In this document: piece after piece, positions 46,625 to 58,758 of the stretch | Layout of the letters: each line of letters begins with the position of its first letter | Position numbering within the stretch: the first letter of the stretch is position 1 | The notes under the pieces: generated by a model | The model's input: the letters and a program-made list of their open reading frames with translations, nothing else | Told to the model about the DNA's origin: nothing | Database searches by the model: none | Assembly: GCA_963966185.1 (NCBI GenBank) | Contig: CAWZYM010000387.1 | Location: 237,501-301,500, forward strand | Origin: Rhabditoides inermis | Taxonomy: Eukaryota > Nematoda > Chromadorea > Rhabditida > Rhabditidae | Length of the DNA stretch: 64,000 nt | Direction: 5' to 3' | Translations under genes and position numbers: made by a program

Positions 46625-49600
46625 ATGCGTTTAGAACTTTTATGTTGCATCGCATTTATTCAAATTGGAGCATACGCTAATAGTTTTCCGGTACAGTGTT
46701 TCTGTCAACAAATTATAGAATTACATTTACAGGTCTATTGGAATGTCTTTACTGAGAAATGCACAAATGAAAACTCCATTTTGCTTGAAGACTACGGAAT
46801 AATCAATAACATAAATCAAACGTTTTATGGCAACCGTATTGTGATATTATACGACGATCAGATGGTTGGTGTTCCTCGCATGAAGAAATCGAAATCGATT
46901 AGTGGAGGAATTCCGCAGGTATTTTATGCGCAAATATTCAATAATTTTCGAAAATTTAGCGCGTCAACACGCAAAAGATTGAATTAGGATTTCGATCATT
47001 TGTAGAAGATCGAATTCGAAACAAGACTTTTGACGGAATAGCTGTTCTGGATTTGGAATTGTGGCGAGCTACTTATGAAGCCAATTGGAAGGAACTTGTA
47101 AGTACATACCAAGATAATTAACTTCAGTCTCAGTGTTCTTAAGGAAATATATCAAGCTGAATCAGACAGGTTTCTACGGAATCTAAAAATGAATATGTTT
47201 GACAAATGTAGGTACTCAAAAAAGATTTGTACATACCTACGTAAAAACAAACCCCCACGACGAAACACACACGAATTCAATAAGATTTCTCAAATGCTAT
47301 TTGATTCTGCTGCAAAGTTTGTATAGAAAGATAAATTACGAGAAAATAGTTTTTTTCCAGATCACTCTGGATACGTTTCATTGATATTCTCCGCGAAATG
47401 CGTCCAATGGCAAAGATTGGAGTCTATGGCATTCCCGAGTGCAATGCACTCAAAAAGAAATCTCGCAGTGCCGTTTGCGAATCCGGATTCAAAAACTACA
47501 ATAACAGGTTAATTAAAATGGTTTGAAAAAAACAGTATATATAAATTTATTGAGACTTGATTTTATCTATGATCGAATTGACGTTCTGCTCCCTTCAATC
47601 TACATTGCAAACCAACAAGATACAAAATCAAACTACGCACTGACATATGTGAGTTATCATTGTATATATAAGGCGTCTAAAAATACTTTTTTCGTGCTTT
47701 CTGGTATGTAATTGAAGTGCGCTCAAATTGTTCAGTACAATGGGACAAACTGCGTGGTCATAGAAAACTAACTGAATTGTCGTGTAGATTCGTAAAACAA
47801 GAAAAAAACATTCGGGTTTCGACAACTCGGACAGTCAGAATTCTTGTGACGTACCACCCACGACAAACCTGGCCAGCAGGTTTGTCGTGGCTCAAGCGAC
47901 AAACTCGGCCGCCCGATTTGTCGCGTCCGCTGTTACACGATTAAATGTTTCTGGCAAAACATCCGCCGCCGGCGGGAATCGAACCAGCGACATTCAGATC
48001 AGCGCGCGCGCCATATACCACTAAACCATTCGACCATGTGCGGTGCATGAATGAAAGCGGTGATGAGTGACGAGTTCGCGCAAGCACTCGCAAATGTATC
48101 ACTCACTCAGAATAAGCAAAATAAGGGAGAACCGAAGAGAAAGAAAGAAAGAGAGAGAAAGAGAGAGAAGAGAGAGACAAGAGAGAGAGAGTGAGAGTGA
48201 GAGAGAGAATGGGGGAAACAGTGGGGGAGGTGAACATGATTGAGATATTGACAGCGAGTAGAACTCATCTTTTCATCGAAATATCTATGTGTTTGAAATT
48301 TTCATGAAAGTATTTAGTAGTGTTGATATTGAACATCTACTCAACTTCAACTTGAAAACGAGATGGATACGAATGCGAAAACGACACGGCTGAACTCTAT
48401 TCGAAAACATCACTTCGTTTTGTAGTACCGTGGTATCATTCACCTTTCGGGTGATACCGTTATTGTTACCGTATTGATTGACCTGGTATGTGATTAATGG
48501 TGTGTGCTGCCGCAATTTCTCCTTTATTTGAGTGATCCGGCAACACGGACGTTGCAACGTGCTGTAGCGAGTAGCGTTGCTCATATTGAACTCTCTAAAA
48601 AGGTTAGGTTAGGATTGATTCTTTAGGATTAGGATCAATTCTGATACGTGATGTGTACCGTTAGTGTCCATCGGTTTCTAGTGTTCGACATTTTCGATTT
48701 TTCAGCGTTAAATTCAACTGAATCGTATGCCTTTTCATAGTCCAGAAGGTTGAAGCGATAGGCGTAGCATTTGTTGATCAGCTCACGGACAGTGTGTATG
48801 TGATCGATTGTGCTCGACAGATTGTTCTATATCCAGTGTCTTCTCCATTCGACCAAGCAGAATTCGACAGCTTGAACATTGTCGGACCAATCATAACCTA
48901 ACCTTTTCGAGAGTTCAATATGAGCCGGCTCAAATGGTCTTCGCTTTGAAACTGTTTCCTTGTACATCTGCACTTCTTCCTTTCTTTGTCATCTTGTAGT
49001 GATATGCGAAGAGCCTTGTTCGTGACAACTAGGGCAGTAGTCGTGACGACTTAGTAGTCGGCGTCGTTGATCGTTTTCGATTACAATCCAAAAACCTTGC
49101 CTTTGAATTGATTTCTAATCTAATGTAAAAACTCCGCAACTTTACAACTCTCTTCCAACTAGCCGTAATACGTCCAGTTTACTGAAGGAAATGCATATAG
49201 AAAATGCATAGAGTTTCTTTGTCCATCTCTTTCGGTATGTTCACCTCCCCAACTGTTTCCCCCATTCTCTCTCTTACTCTCACTCTCTCTCTCTCTTCTC
49301 TCTCTTCTCTCTCTTCTCTCTCTCTCTCTCTTTCTTTCTTTCTCTTCGGTTCTCCCTTATTTTGCTTATTCTGAGTGAGTGATACATTTGCGAGTGCTTG
49401 CGCGAACTCGTCACTCATCACCGCTTTCATTCATGCACCGCACATGGTCGGATGGTCTAGTGGTCTATGGCGCGCGCGCTGATCTGAATGTCGCTGGTTC
49501 GATTCCCGCCGGCGGCGGATGTTTTGCCAGAAACATTTAATCGTGTAACAGCGGACGCGACAAATCGGGCGGCCGAGTTTGTCGCTTGAGCCACGAGACA

Positions 49601-50431
49601 AATCAAGCCGCCGAGTTTGTCTCGTGAGCCATGAGACAAATCGAGCGGCCGAGTTTGTCTCGTGATCCACGACAAACCTGCTGGCCAGGTTTGTCGTGCA
49701 GCAGGTTTGTCGTGGGTGGTACGTCACAAGAATTCTGACTGTCCGAGTTGTCGAAAGCCAAATGTTTTTTCTTGTTTTACGAATCTACACGACAATTCAG
49801 TTAGTTTTCTATGACCACGCAGTTTGTCCCATTGTACTGAACAATTTGAGCGCACTTCAATTACATACCAGAAAGCACGAAAAAAGTATTTTTAGACGCC
49901 TTATATGTTCATTATAGTATACATATAGGCTCGTCTAGCCGAAGCGATGCGCGTGGCTACGTCAACGCGAGATGGACGAGCGCGCACGAGGCGGATTCCA
50001 GTGTATGCGTATATTCGACTAGAATACGTTATTGGCATGCAGATGCTGAATGAGGTAAAATTAGAACTGATTATATGTATCAGACATACATATAGGCGGA
50101 TTTGTGTTCCGTCACTCGACTGGCACGCGATATGGGAGTGGATGGACTGATCGTGTGGAGTACTTCGAACGGTATCAAACGACGATGCGCAATCATCAAA
50201 CAATATGTGAACGACAGTTTTGGACCGTGGGTTCATCACACACTATATTTTTAATCAATTGAAGTTTGCAGAACAATAGTTGGTCTTCGGAATGAGCTGA
50301 AAGAGTGCAATGGAAGATGTCCATCCTACCGTTGCGTTGCTCAGCTGCCATCTCCCAGCAAAGTCATGTATTCAACGTGCCAAAACAAACCGCTCGTTTG
50401 CGGATGTGCTGAAGACAATTCACGTTGCTGA
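46625..50431 (+). CDS. GH56 hyaluronidase / chondroitin hydrolase
   Basis: A secreted endoglycosidase; in nematodes the GH56 enzyme I know of (C. elegans chhy-1) prefers chondroitin. Signal peptide MRLELLCCIAFIQIGAYA (exon 46625-46690). Exon 46733-46918: VYWNVFTEKC, LEDYGIINN and SGGIPQ. Exon 46960-47097: FDGIAVLDLELWRATYEANW, with the catalytic Asp and Glu as D-x-E. Later exons: THEFNKISQMLFDSAAK, then LWIRFIDILREMRPMAKIGV, YGIPEC and DVLLPSIYIANQ (to 47648). After a large element-filled intron: LAEAMRVATSTRDGR and PVYAYIRLEYVIG (49929 on), then DGLIVWSTSNGIKRRCAIIK and a Cys-rich end CNGRCPSYRCVAQ...CGC, stop at 50429-50431. All family landmarks are in order. Exon edges between 47130 and 47350 are the least certain. 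Confidence 0.9.
47666..49906. mobile_element. tRNA-headed foldback element in hyaluronidase intron, 2.2 kb
   Basis: Inverted arms 47666-48237 and 49230-49906 begin ATATAAGGCGTCTAAAAATA and are mostly identical. Each arm contains, from centre outward, a GA/CT microsatellite, a tRNA-like module (B box TGGTTCGATTCCCGCCGG in the right arm), then GGCGGATGTTTTGCCAGAAA. Palindromic units such as GAGACAAATC...GAGTTTGTCTC and finally an AT-rich tail follow. The right arm has extra palindromic units, which explains its greater length. The central 1 kb is unique and noncoding. Removing the element leaves a 39-nt intron, close to the other introns of this gene. Confidence 0.8.
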
Positions 50432-50653
50432 GCAAAAGCAGCAAAGCTACTTACTAAGAGTTGAACTGTATGTTTGTTAAAGTTTACATATCGATTACAC
50501 AAAAGCATCGCCTATGATTGTTTTGAGTTTCCACAAAAAAAACGAGAAATTACTCATTGTAAACATTGCGTTGAGTGCGATGTTATGGCTGGATTTCACA
50601 ATGCGCCGCCGTTGAGTTGACGTCTGCCTATGACTCAAGTGATCTGGATTCAG

Positions 50654-50659
50654 TATAAA
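50654..50659 (+). promoter_or_regulatory. TATA box of the third C6-like gene
   Basis: TATAAA lies 36 bp before the ATG, as in its paralogs. Confidence 0.55.
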
Positions 50660-50694
50660 ACAATAACGAAAAGTACTAGTCACATCATTTCACT

Positions 50695-50995
50695 ATGAAG
50701 TTGTTTGTTGTGTGTCTTCTTGTTGGCACCGTCGCCGCCGAGTCCCTCTTTTCATCTTCCAATCGCGAAAGCATCGGTGGTGTGAACCACGCCAGTCGGT
50801 ATGGCCATGGAGGGTATGGTGGACATCATTACGGCAGCGAGCAGAGTGAGATGTACGAAAGCCGCGAGAGCCACGACAGCTACGGAAGCTACGAAAGCAG
50901 GGAAGACAACTACGGCAGGCCCAAGCCCCAGCCCTATCCTCAGCCGCCTCATAACAGCAACTCCGATTGTAAGCCATACGAGATATTTCAATTCG

Positions 50996-51094
<99 letters not shown>

Positions 51095-51486
51095 GTACCA
51101 ACTGCTTCGCTGTGCGCGAGCGTCGCTGCCCCGTAGGAAAGTCGTGTGGAAAGCTGTTGATTAGGTGACCATACTAATCAGATTCACCACAACAAGTTAA
51201 AAGTGTTTCAGGCGCAAGGAAGTGGACAGCAAGTGCGTGGTTCTCGTCGCGACGTGTGTTGGGAAGCATGAGCGTCGCGGAAGCTTCACTTTGGAGAGCG
51301 ACCGCGGAGAGATTCTTGCCAACGGAAGTATGATCAGCCACAGACTGGAGTGTCTCCGTGAGAACAGGTACGTTCGATATTACGATTTATAATGTTGAAA
51401 GTTACCGTGCGTATTACAGATGGCTAGCGAAGAACGAAGATGGAGACAGGGTTCGTCTTTCCAAGCTGGCATGCATCTATAATTGA
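50695..51486 (+). CDS. secreted C6-like domain protein, Tyr/Gly/Ser-rich N-terminus
   Basis: Signal peptide MKLFVVCLLVGTVAAE precedes a low-complexity stretch (HGGYGGHHYGSEQS, SHDSYGSYES). The cysteine domain is DCTNCFAVRERRCPVGKSCG, DSKCVVLVATC, SFTLESDRGEILANGS, HRLECLRENRW and RVRLSKLACIYN, ending at TGA 51484-51486. Eight cysteines follow the order seen in the 44-kb paralog, and the first domain intron has the same phase; the intron after GQ is missing here. It lacks any Thr-rich tail, ending directly after the domain. The first intron consists almost entirely of a (TA)n repeat. Extracellular function unknown. Confidence 0.85.
50998..51092. repeat. (TA)n microsatellite filling an intron
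   Basis: About 95 bp of nearly pure TA lie between the GTAAGC donor and the TATCAG acceptor of the third C6-like gene. The tract can form a perfect hairpin and may be length-polymorphic. Confidence 0.95.
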
Positions 51487-51621
51487 GTGTGTACAGCTAC
51501 GAACGAATGCAATTGCTTGGGAATTTATGTGTAATTGTGATTAATTGATAAACAGTTTCATACATAGCATTTTTTAAAGTCGCTATCGTTTATAGCAACC
51601 AAGGAAAAACGATTGATCAGT

Positions 51622-54600
51622 TTAGAAAGGGATGTAAGTCTTGGGCACGCGGAGAGTCTCGACGTGGGAGTCGGGGCGAGCGGACAGGTCGAGCACCTGC
51701 TGGCGAGTGGCGCGCAGCAGACGGTGAGCCTCCACCGACGAGCGCTCCAGACAGAAGAAACGCACCTATATGTCACATGTTGGATAGTGACAATTTGAAA
51801 TCTGACCTTTATCTCTTTGTCTTCCTCGACAATGGTATGCTTCTGGCAGACGGGCACGGCAAATTTGGAGAAGCACACCTTGTTCTTCAACTCCTTCCCG
51901 AGAGTCATCTTCTCGGGCTCTGTAGAAAAAAATATTGTAACTCTTGATGTGTTCTGTGTTCTGTTACTCACTGGTCTCGTCGAAAGTCTTCTCAGACTCC
52001 TCCTCGTTAGAATCCTTGACGATTTTCTGATCCTTTTCGTACACGACGAAGTCGTCAAACTCAACCTCCGTGGAGTCGTTCTCAATAATTTCCTCGTCAA
52101 TCAGCTCCTCGAAGAAGAGCTGTTTTTTTTTCTCCAGTTTGTAGATCTTCTCGAGCTTCTCGTTGCGGCACTCTTTCTTCTCAACTATGTAGCTGCGGTG
52201 GAACTCCTCGAGATCCTGGGTCTCTGAAAAGCAAATCATGATATGTAGAGTATGCCAAGATGCACTCACTGTACATGTCTGCGCGAATGAACTCGTTTGT
52301 CTTGTCTCCGTCGTAGTGTCCGCACAGTCCGCACTGCTGTCCCTGGTGCTGCCAGCTAATGAAGGTCTTGACGGTCTTTCCGGTGAACTCGACGGTCACG
52401 GACGGCATCTCAACGATATTTTCTCTCTGACAATCTCGATACCGTAGTTCTTGAACTCGCTGCGGTGGATCTTCTCTCCGTCCATGTTGTACACGACGAA
52501 CTCTCCCATCACCTTCTCCAGCTCGATTTCTTTCTTGTTGTCGATGATCTTGACAACTTTGTAGTCTCCGATACTCTTCTTCACAAGAACAGCAAACTGA
52601 GGCTTTTCGGAACAGTCGTTGGCCAGCACCTGGTAGCACTTGCTGAGGGGAGTGTGGAAGATGACGTCATCAAAGGTGGAGATGCGGGAGTCCTTCAGTA
52701 TACACGAGTCCCTCGTGGGCATGTCGACATTCTCGATGAGAGAAATCTTCTTAGAAGGAGTCTCGAGAAGGCCGACGAGGCGGTCGGAGGCGACGTTCAG
52801 CTTGAAAATCTTGTTTTCAGTGTTCTTGACGGGGAGAACCTCGAACATGGAGCTTCTCTCGATGAGAGCCATGAACCGGGAAAACACGAGAGTTTGCTCA
52901 GGATCGATGTCGTAGTTGATAAGGGCCTTAATCTGCTTCTTTCCGAGCACGGACTGGAGAGCGTAGAGTGACTCGAAGATCTCAAGCTTTCCGTTGTTCA
53001 CCAGCTGCATGTTGACGAGATCTGGCGGTCCTCGTGGCGAACGAGCATTTCAATGTGCTGAATGAGGGTGTTGAAGAAGTAGTGGAAGGTGATCTCAGCC
53101 ATCTTCTTGTCCTCGGTCTTAAGGGTGACGAGTATTCGAGAGACGAGGGAGCCTTGTTCCACTCTCCGATTTGAGCGAACTTACGGTCCATGGTGAGAGC
53201 AATCTTCTTCTGTTCCTTGTTCAGCATAATCATCTCGAGCTAATAATAGGTAGGTACGTTGCGGGTCTTCTCGACGAACACCTCCATCACGTTGTTGTGT
53301 CCAAGCACCTTGAAGAGCATGTGTTTTCCAACCACCTTGTTCATGTTGAACTTCTTGAGGAGTACAGTTTTTTGTTCATTCTCGATCTTTTCGTAAACGA
53401 TCTCGGGGATACGGACGATATAGTTGAGCGGGTGCATCTCGACATGGACAAGCGGCTTCTTGTCAAATTGCTCAGTGAAGAGTTTGACGCGAAGCTTGTA
53501 GTTCTGTCCAATGATGGTGTAGTGGAGGGGCAGACGGACACGGATGGTCTTTATCATCTGATGACCGGAGTGCACGAAGGGGAACTCAATGCACATGTAA
53601 CGAATGGCGGAAGCAAGGAGGGTCTTCTCTCCAACAAACTCGAGAGTGGTCTTGAACTCGCGGTTGTAGATGAGAGATCCCTTCATTGAAGCAACCAGAG
53701 GGGTCTGCTCGGAGAAAACCAGAGGAAGTCCAAGAATAGAAGGCACGCGATAGACGCGGTCATGAACGAACGCAGCCCAAAACAAGTTCAGGGTCCACTT
53801 CTTCAATTCAGGCATGTGAGCGGGAGAGAAGGTACGGAGAATGGCGGAGATCTCGTGAATAGGGAGCACGGCGTAGTTCATTCCCTTGTAGGTGATGAAC
53901 ATGTACAGCGAACAGTACAGCGAACCATGGGGGAACGGCGGACCACAAGTCCCATCTCAGTGGCAATCAAGCGCAGCTTCTCTGCGGTCTCAACGGGCAG
54001 CTTCTTGATGAGGGTGTAGACGAGCTGCTCGAGGATTTCCTGGCGCATGCGCACCTCGAAGAGCTTCTCGTGCATGCGAGTTCCGACCACATTTTCGAGG
54101 GTCAACATTATCTCCTTGGGCAGGAATCCGGACTTGGTGGTGAGATGCTGGAAGATGGCTTCAAGGGAGATCTCCTTGTTGAACACGCGAACATAACGAG
54201 TGGTGAAGGCCTTGCGGGTACGAAGTAGTCCGCGAACAGATTCGAAGCGCTCTTCGTTCTTGAGCAAGAAAAGAGCGTAAGAGTAGAAGTGCATGTCTTT
54301 TTCAGTGTTGAGGAGATCGATGATCTGGATGAGGTAGATCTTCTCCAGCTTCTGGATGGTGAGGATGACGCGAAGAGGAACCGACCTGATCTCGGGGATC
54401 TGGCGAGCATCCTTGATCAGAGGGAGAAGAAGAGCGGAGATCTTGCGAGGCATCTGCTCCTTGAGAGAAAAAAGAGCCTCAATGGCCTCAGTCCTCAGAA
54501 GAGTCGGCTGTTCAGAGCGGATGATCTTCTCCAGAGGAAAGACAACCATGTCGAATCCGGCGTTAGCGAACATCTTGACGATGACGATCTTCTCCGAAAT

Positions 54601-55545
54601 GATCTCGCAGTTAGCGAGCTCGTTTTCCATCAGCTTGACCCACTTCATCTTCAGGTCTTTCTCGCACTCCTGCTCAAGGCACACAGCACGCATGAGTGAT
54701 CCGGATGAGAGGAGAGCGGCCTGGCGAAGAGCCTTCTGCTCAGAGACGGACTCAACCAGCTGCCACACCTTGTGCACCAGCTGCTCGGAGGCGTAGCGGG
54801 TCTCGGCGATCTGCTGGACGAGGGTGTACGCCTCCCACATCTCGACGCGCCGGGCCATGATCTCGTCGATCACGTGCTCGATGGTGAAGCGGGTTCCGGC
54901 AAGGACGAGCGCGCGGTGGTACAGCGAATAGCGAATAGACTCAATCTCGAGCTGAAAACTATGAATAAATGATTTAGAAGCATAGCGAAATATGGTTGCT
55001 ACTAGTTGCTCACCTGGTTGTGAATGTCCATGAGTTGCTGCTTGTTACACAGACGCAGAAGGGGGATGATGCGAATGAGCGACTCCTTCTCGGTAAGATG
55101 GGCAAGAACGGTCTGAATATTTTTGAACAAATAACCTTTTAAAAAATAAGATGTATATTAATATGCACCTTCTTGATGTTCTCAAACTGGACCGGAGACT
55201 CTTCGAAGTAGGTCATGTCTCCCTCCTTAAACAGCTTCTCCTCGAGCTTCTCCATCTTGTCGGAGTAGACAAGGTCGGTCTTGCGCATGTGGTGGGAAAG
55301 GCTCAGCTCGACAGTGATCTTGTTCACACGCTCGAGGCGCAAAAGAACCTGCAAACAAACATGTAACTGCTCTGAATGTAAACTGTGATTGCTTTGAATG
55401 GCTCACCTCAGTGCGCATCTCAGAGTGGGAGTAGAGGGCCTTTGACTCGACGATCTTAGGCATGCAGAGGGTCTTCTCAACGATCATCTTCTGCTCGGAG
55501 AGGCGAGAGATGACGCGTATCCCGGACCCAGCGATGCGTGCCAAG
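51622..55545 (-). pseudogene. vitellogenin, 5'-truncated and frame-damaged
   Basis: Yolk lipoprotein precursor sequence. From the 5' side: SRLSEQKMIVEKTLCMPKIV, an exon with VLLRLERVNKITVELSLSHH, the helical lipid-transport region (VIDEIMARRVEMWEAYTLVQ, IIRSEQPTLLRTEAIEALFS), then beta-sheet regions. The vWD domain is SVTVEFTGKTVKTFISWQHQ with GLCGHYDGDKTNEF. The C-terminus is SSVEAHRLLRATRQQ...RVPKTYIPF, stop at 51624-51622. Missing: signal peptide and N-terminal beta-barrel (about 150-200 residues expected). Damage: a frameshift at a C5 run near 53930 beside a 12-bp duplication, an in-frame TAG near 53240, frameshifts near 53140 and 53025, and an extra A near 52420. Several lie in homopolymers, so consensus errors could contribute. 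Family certain; pseudogene status probable. Confidence 0.8.
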
Positions 55546-56091
55546 CTGACAGCGGAGGAGGACTATATCAGGTACATATCATTAAGAATCGTGTTTTATT
55601 GTTATTATAAAAGTTGTATTGTTGATATTGACAATGTTCATAACAATATGGTATATAGTAACACGTATAACATTTATGTACTTTAGACAACCATCGAAGG
55701 TCGTCGCGAGCTGGTGGGAGTGGTTCACGCGGGACAAGCGGGACAAGCAGGATGCGCTGGTGGGATAAAACACCAATATAAAACAATTCTCACACATTGT
55801 TCAGGAACGTCGGGAGTGCGCGGCTTTTTAACAGATAAGTGTCTGCCGACGTACTATTCGGTGGCCCGCTATGCTGATTGGATCTGCTACTGGACTGGTG
55901 TATGCGGGCCGAAGCTGGCTTCGGAAATTTCATTTCAATCAGTACGTGCATATGGAAACACTCCACTCGCGCATATAAACCTACATTTTAGATTCCGCGA
56001 ACGACAGTGTCCATACGGTCTTCTACGATCATGTATCCTATGTATCCCACACAAAGGAGCCGACAGGGGGAGGGAGGGAGGGGGGTCGTAA
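55510..56091 (+). pseudogene. trypsin-like (S1) serine protease, C-terminal fragment
   Basis: One frame reads PGPSDACQADSGGGLYQ up to a GT donor at 55572. It continues at 55687 with GRRELVGVVHAGQAGQAGCA and, after a 45-nt intron, RGFLTDKCLPTYYSVARYAD and WICYWTGVC. This is the S1 catalytic-serine region (usually GDSGGP; here ADSGGG) followed by the C-terminal strand and helix. Phases agree at both joins. The His and Asp parts of the catalytic triad are absent; upstream sequence is antisense vitellogenin. It is therefore a fragment. The 3' end is ambiguous: an extra exon after 55992 is possible. Confidence 0.65.
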
Positions 56092-57299
56092 ACGAGAGGG
56101 AGTGAAGGGGTGCCATATATCCCTCCCCTAACCGGTAATCTCGAGAAAACAAGTCAATCTGGCACTACCACCCGCACTTCCGGTCACTGAAACCGCTCTA
56201 ATTTCGTTCAAAATCAAAAATTTTCCATAAAATTATATTGAGGGCGGCGCGCAGCGCCGCCCGTTTGTCTTGATCTTTGACGCGCGCAGCGCGTCACCCC
56301 CAAGGCATACTCAATTTCCTCTATCCCAATACGATATGCTCCATAGTATGTGTTTTTTTTTTGTTAGAATATCATTTGACAAGACTTATGAGTATGATAC
56401 AAGAAATAAATATCGGTTGCGGCTTCCAAAATATCAAAAACAACTTTTCGCTCATTCTGCCACTAAACGTGTTTACGACGACGACGACGACGACGACGAC
56501 GGTGTGCATCACGTAAGCCCCGCCCACTGCACTCTGCGCTCATTGGTCGCTCGGCCCACTGTCAGTGCAATCTGATTGGCCGAACGCTCATGCCCCGCCT
56601 TTCGCTCAGCCACTCTCACACCCCGGCCTCTTGGCTCTCTCACGAGCGTACGCTCTCTGCGCGCTCTCTCTTCTTCCAGCCGAGCATGCCCCGCTTTTCG
56701 ATCAGCCACTCTCTTTCTCTCTCTGACCTCTGATTCTCTCACTCGCGCACGCTCTCTGCGCGCGCTCTCTTTCTCGTGCGAGCCATAATGGGCAGCCGCG
56801 GCCTGAAATCAAATCGATCGATCGGTGAGGAGAGGGCGAGTGAGAGAGCTCGGCAGTTAAAGAACGTGCGAATAGCGGAAGAGCAGAGCAGTGCGGGTGA
56901 GGCTGCTTTGATCTCTGTGCCACAACTTCCCAATTCTAACAGTAATACTGCCATTAACATATATTAAGGAAGATCAGTTTAACGCACTCGGCTCTGCAAT
57001 TACAATTCATGACCGAGGTTTCAGTGGCTCAGAATCTAATGAAGTCTGTTTTATAATATTATTCAGGGAGATAGTTCGCCGGATCACGGTAGAAAATTGA
57101 TCTACCCTCTTGTCGCATTCGATCTACCTTCTAGTCGTGAGGAGACACAAGCGCGCGCATTCAAACGCTAATATCGATCAAAGAAGCCGGCCTGCGAATC
57201 AAAGAGGCCGCGGCACACTCGAGCCTTTCTCGCGCCGTCTGACCTCTCTCGCTCGCAACTTAGTTTCGCTAACTGACCCCGGCTGTCAATAGCAGAAAC
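56092..57299. other. low-complexity GC-rich region with small repeats
   Basis: Palindromes GGGCGGCGC-GCA-GCGCCGCCC (56242-56262) and GACGCGC-GCA-GCGCGTC (about 56279-56295), a (GAC)n tract (56474-56501) and two tandem copies of a roughly 100-bp unit (56582-56785, sharing CATGCCCCGC, TCAGCCACTCTC and GCTCTCTGCGCGC). No gene supported. Confidence 0.7.
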
Positions 57300-58717
57300 T
57301 ATCTGCTCTCTCTAGAGTGTGAGACGCGCGCGCGTCTGCTCTCTCTAGAGTGTGAGACGCGCGCGCGAGCACTCTATATATACTTTCGATCTTGAAATGG
57401 GACATGTGACCAAAGGGGACATCGTCCGCGCGCGCGTCGCGCCCTCTTTCGGCGGTCGCCGTCGCTCGCTCGACGCAGCCACGTCCTCGCCCCTCTACCA
57501 GCACCTACTTCTATATTACATCTTTAATCCCTGAAAGTTTCAAATCTCTACCTCTTTTCGCATTCTCGCAACGCCTCTCGCAAGATGGCTCCTTTTTTCG
57601 CGCGACCGCGTTTTGCGCGCTCTCCAGCACCTTTCACAGGCCGCGCAGCGAGACGGCGTTTCCGCTGGCGTGTAGAGCGCATTTGAATTAGTATTTGACG
57701 CGATGGTTGGCACCATTCCGGCTACTTTTGACTCCTGAAACAAGGACCTGAAAATGGGAAAAATTCTCGATGCGCCCAGTTGTCTCAACTATTTTGCAAT
57801 CGCACTCTAACCGTCTGCCGTGCTCTCTCGCCTACCCCGCCGCCGCAATCGAATAGAGGCGATTTCTCTCTCCGAGTCACTCTTCTGGCGCTCGCCGCGG
57901 ACGTATCTTTGCGTTTCATGACATGAAATTTGACATGCACCTTCTACTCACATCATCTGACGTCTCCTCCAATTTTCAGCACGTTTCGCCGACTTTTGGC
58001 GACTTTACACAGTAAAGGAGGCAGAATTGTCGTGTTTTCTCGACGGAATCAGATTCTCCGTGTCAGATTACCCCTATTCCAATAGTAACATTTTCAAATT
58101 TGACCTCTACACGCCGGCTGGCACGTCATCGCGGGGTACACGGCGCCGAGGTGAGACTATGGCGGCGGGCTTCAAACAGAGTGAGGCGGTCGCAGTGGGT
58201 CACAGGGTCAACCGATTGGAATGATCAATATTTCTATCGATTCCTCTCGGCAATCCCAGTCTCCCTATCCACTTCTTGTTTCATAATTTTGCGTTTCAGT
58301 ACTCAATTTGAAGGTCACAATTTCGTTCACTACAGTGATAAAGAAAGTGAGGTTACAAGTCTTTGTAGTCATCCAATCTTTTCAAATAGTTAATTAATTG
58401 ATTTCTCTCGGCCGTCCGGATCTCACTTTCCTACTCATACCACATGAATTTCACTTTCAGTACTGAATGTCGGTGGCAGCGCAAAGACAACGTTTATCTG
58501 CTCATATCTCGCGATTTTAGTTAGTAAAGATTGTATTTTGACGACGGAATCGAGTTCACCGTGCCAGATTACATGTATTGGCGTCTTTACATTTTAAAAA
58601 TTCTCTTTAACACCCGTCTGGCACGTCGTCGCGGGGTGCACCGAGGAGCTCTCTTTTTCTCTCTTTCTCTTCATTGCGAACGTGGTGTCTTATCTTGGTA
58701 GTTCATAGTACGTTCAT

Positions 58718-58758
<41 letters not shown>

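Noticed and set aside
55510..55768. 47-residue mini-protein starting MTRIPDPAM
   Set aside because: A different frame of the same exons gives DACQADSGGG and downstream S1-protease sequence with matching phase, a much better explanation.
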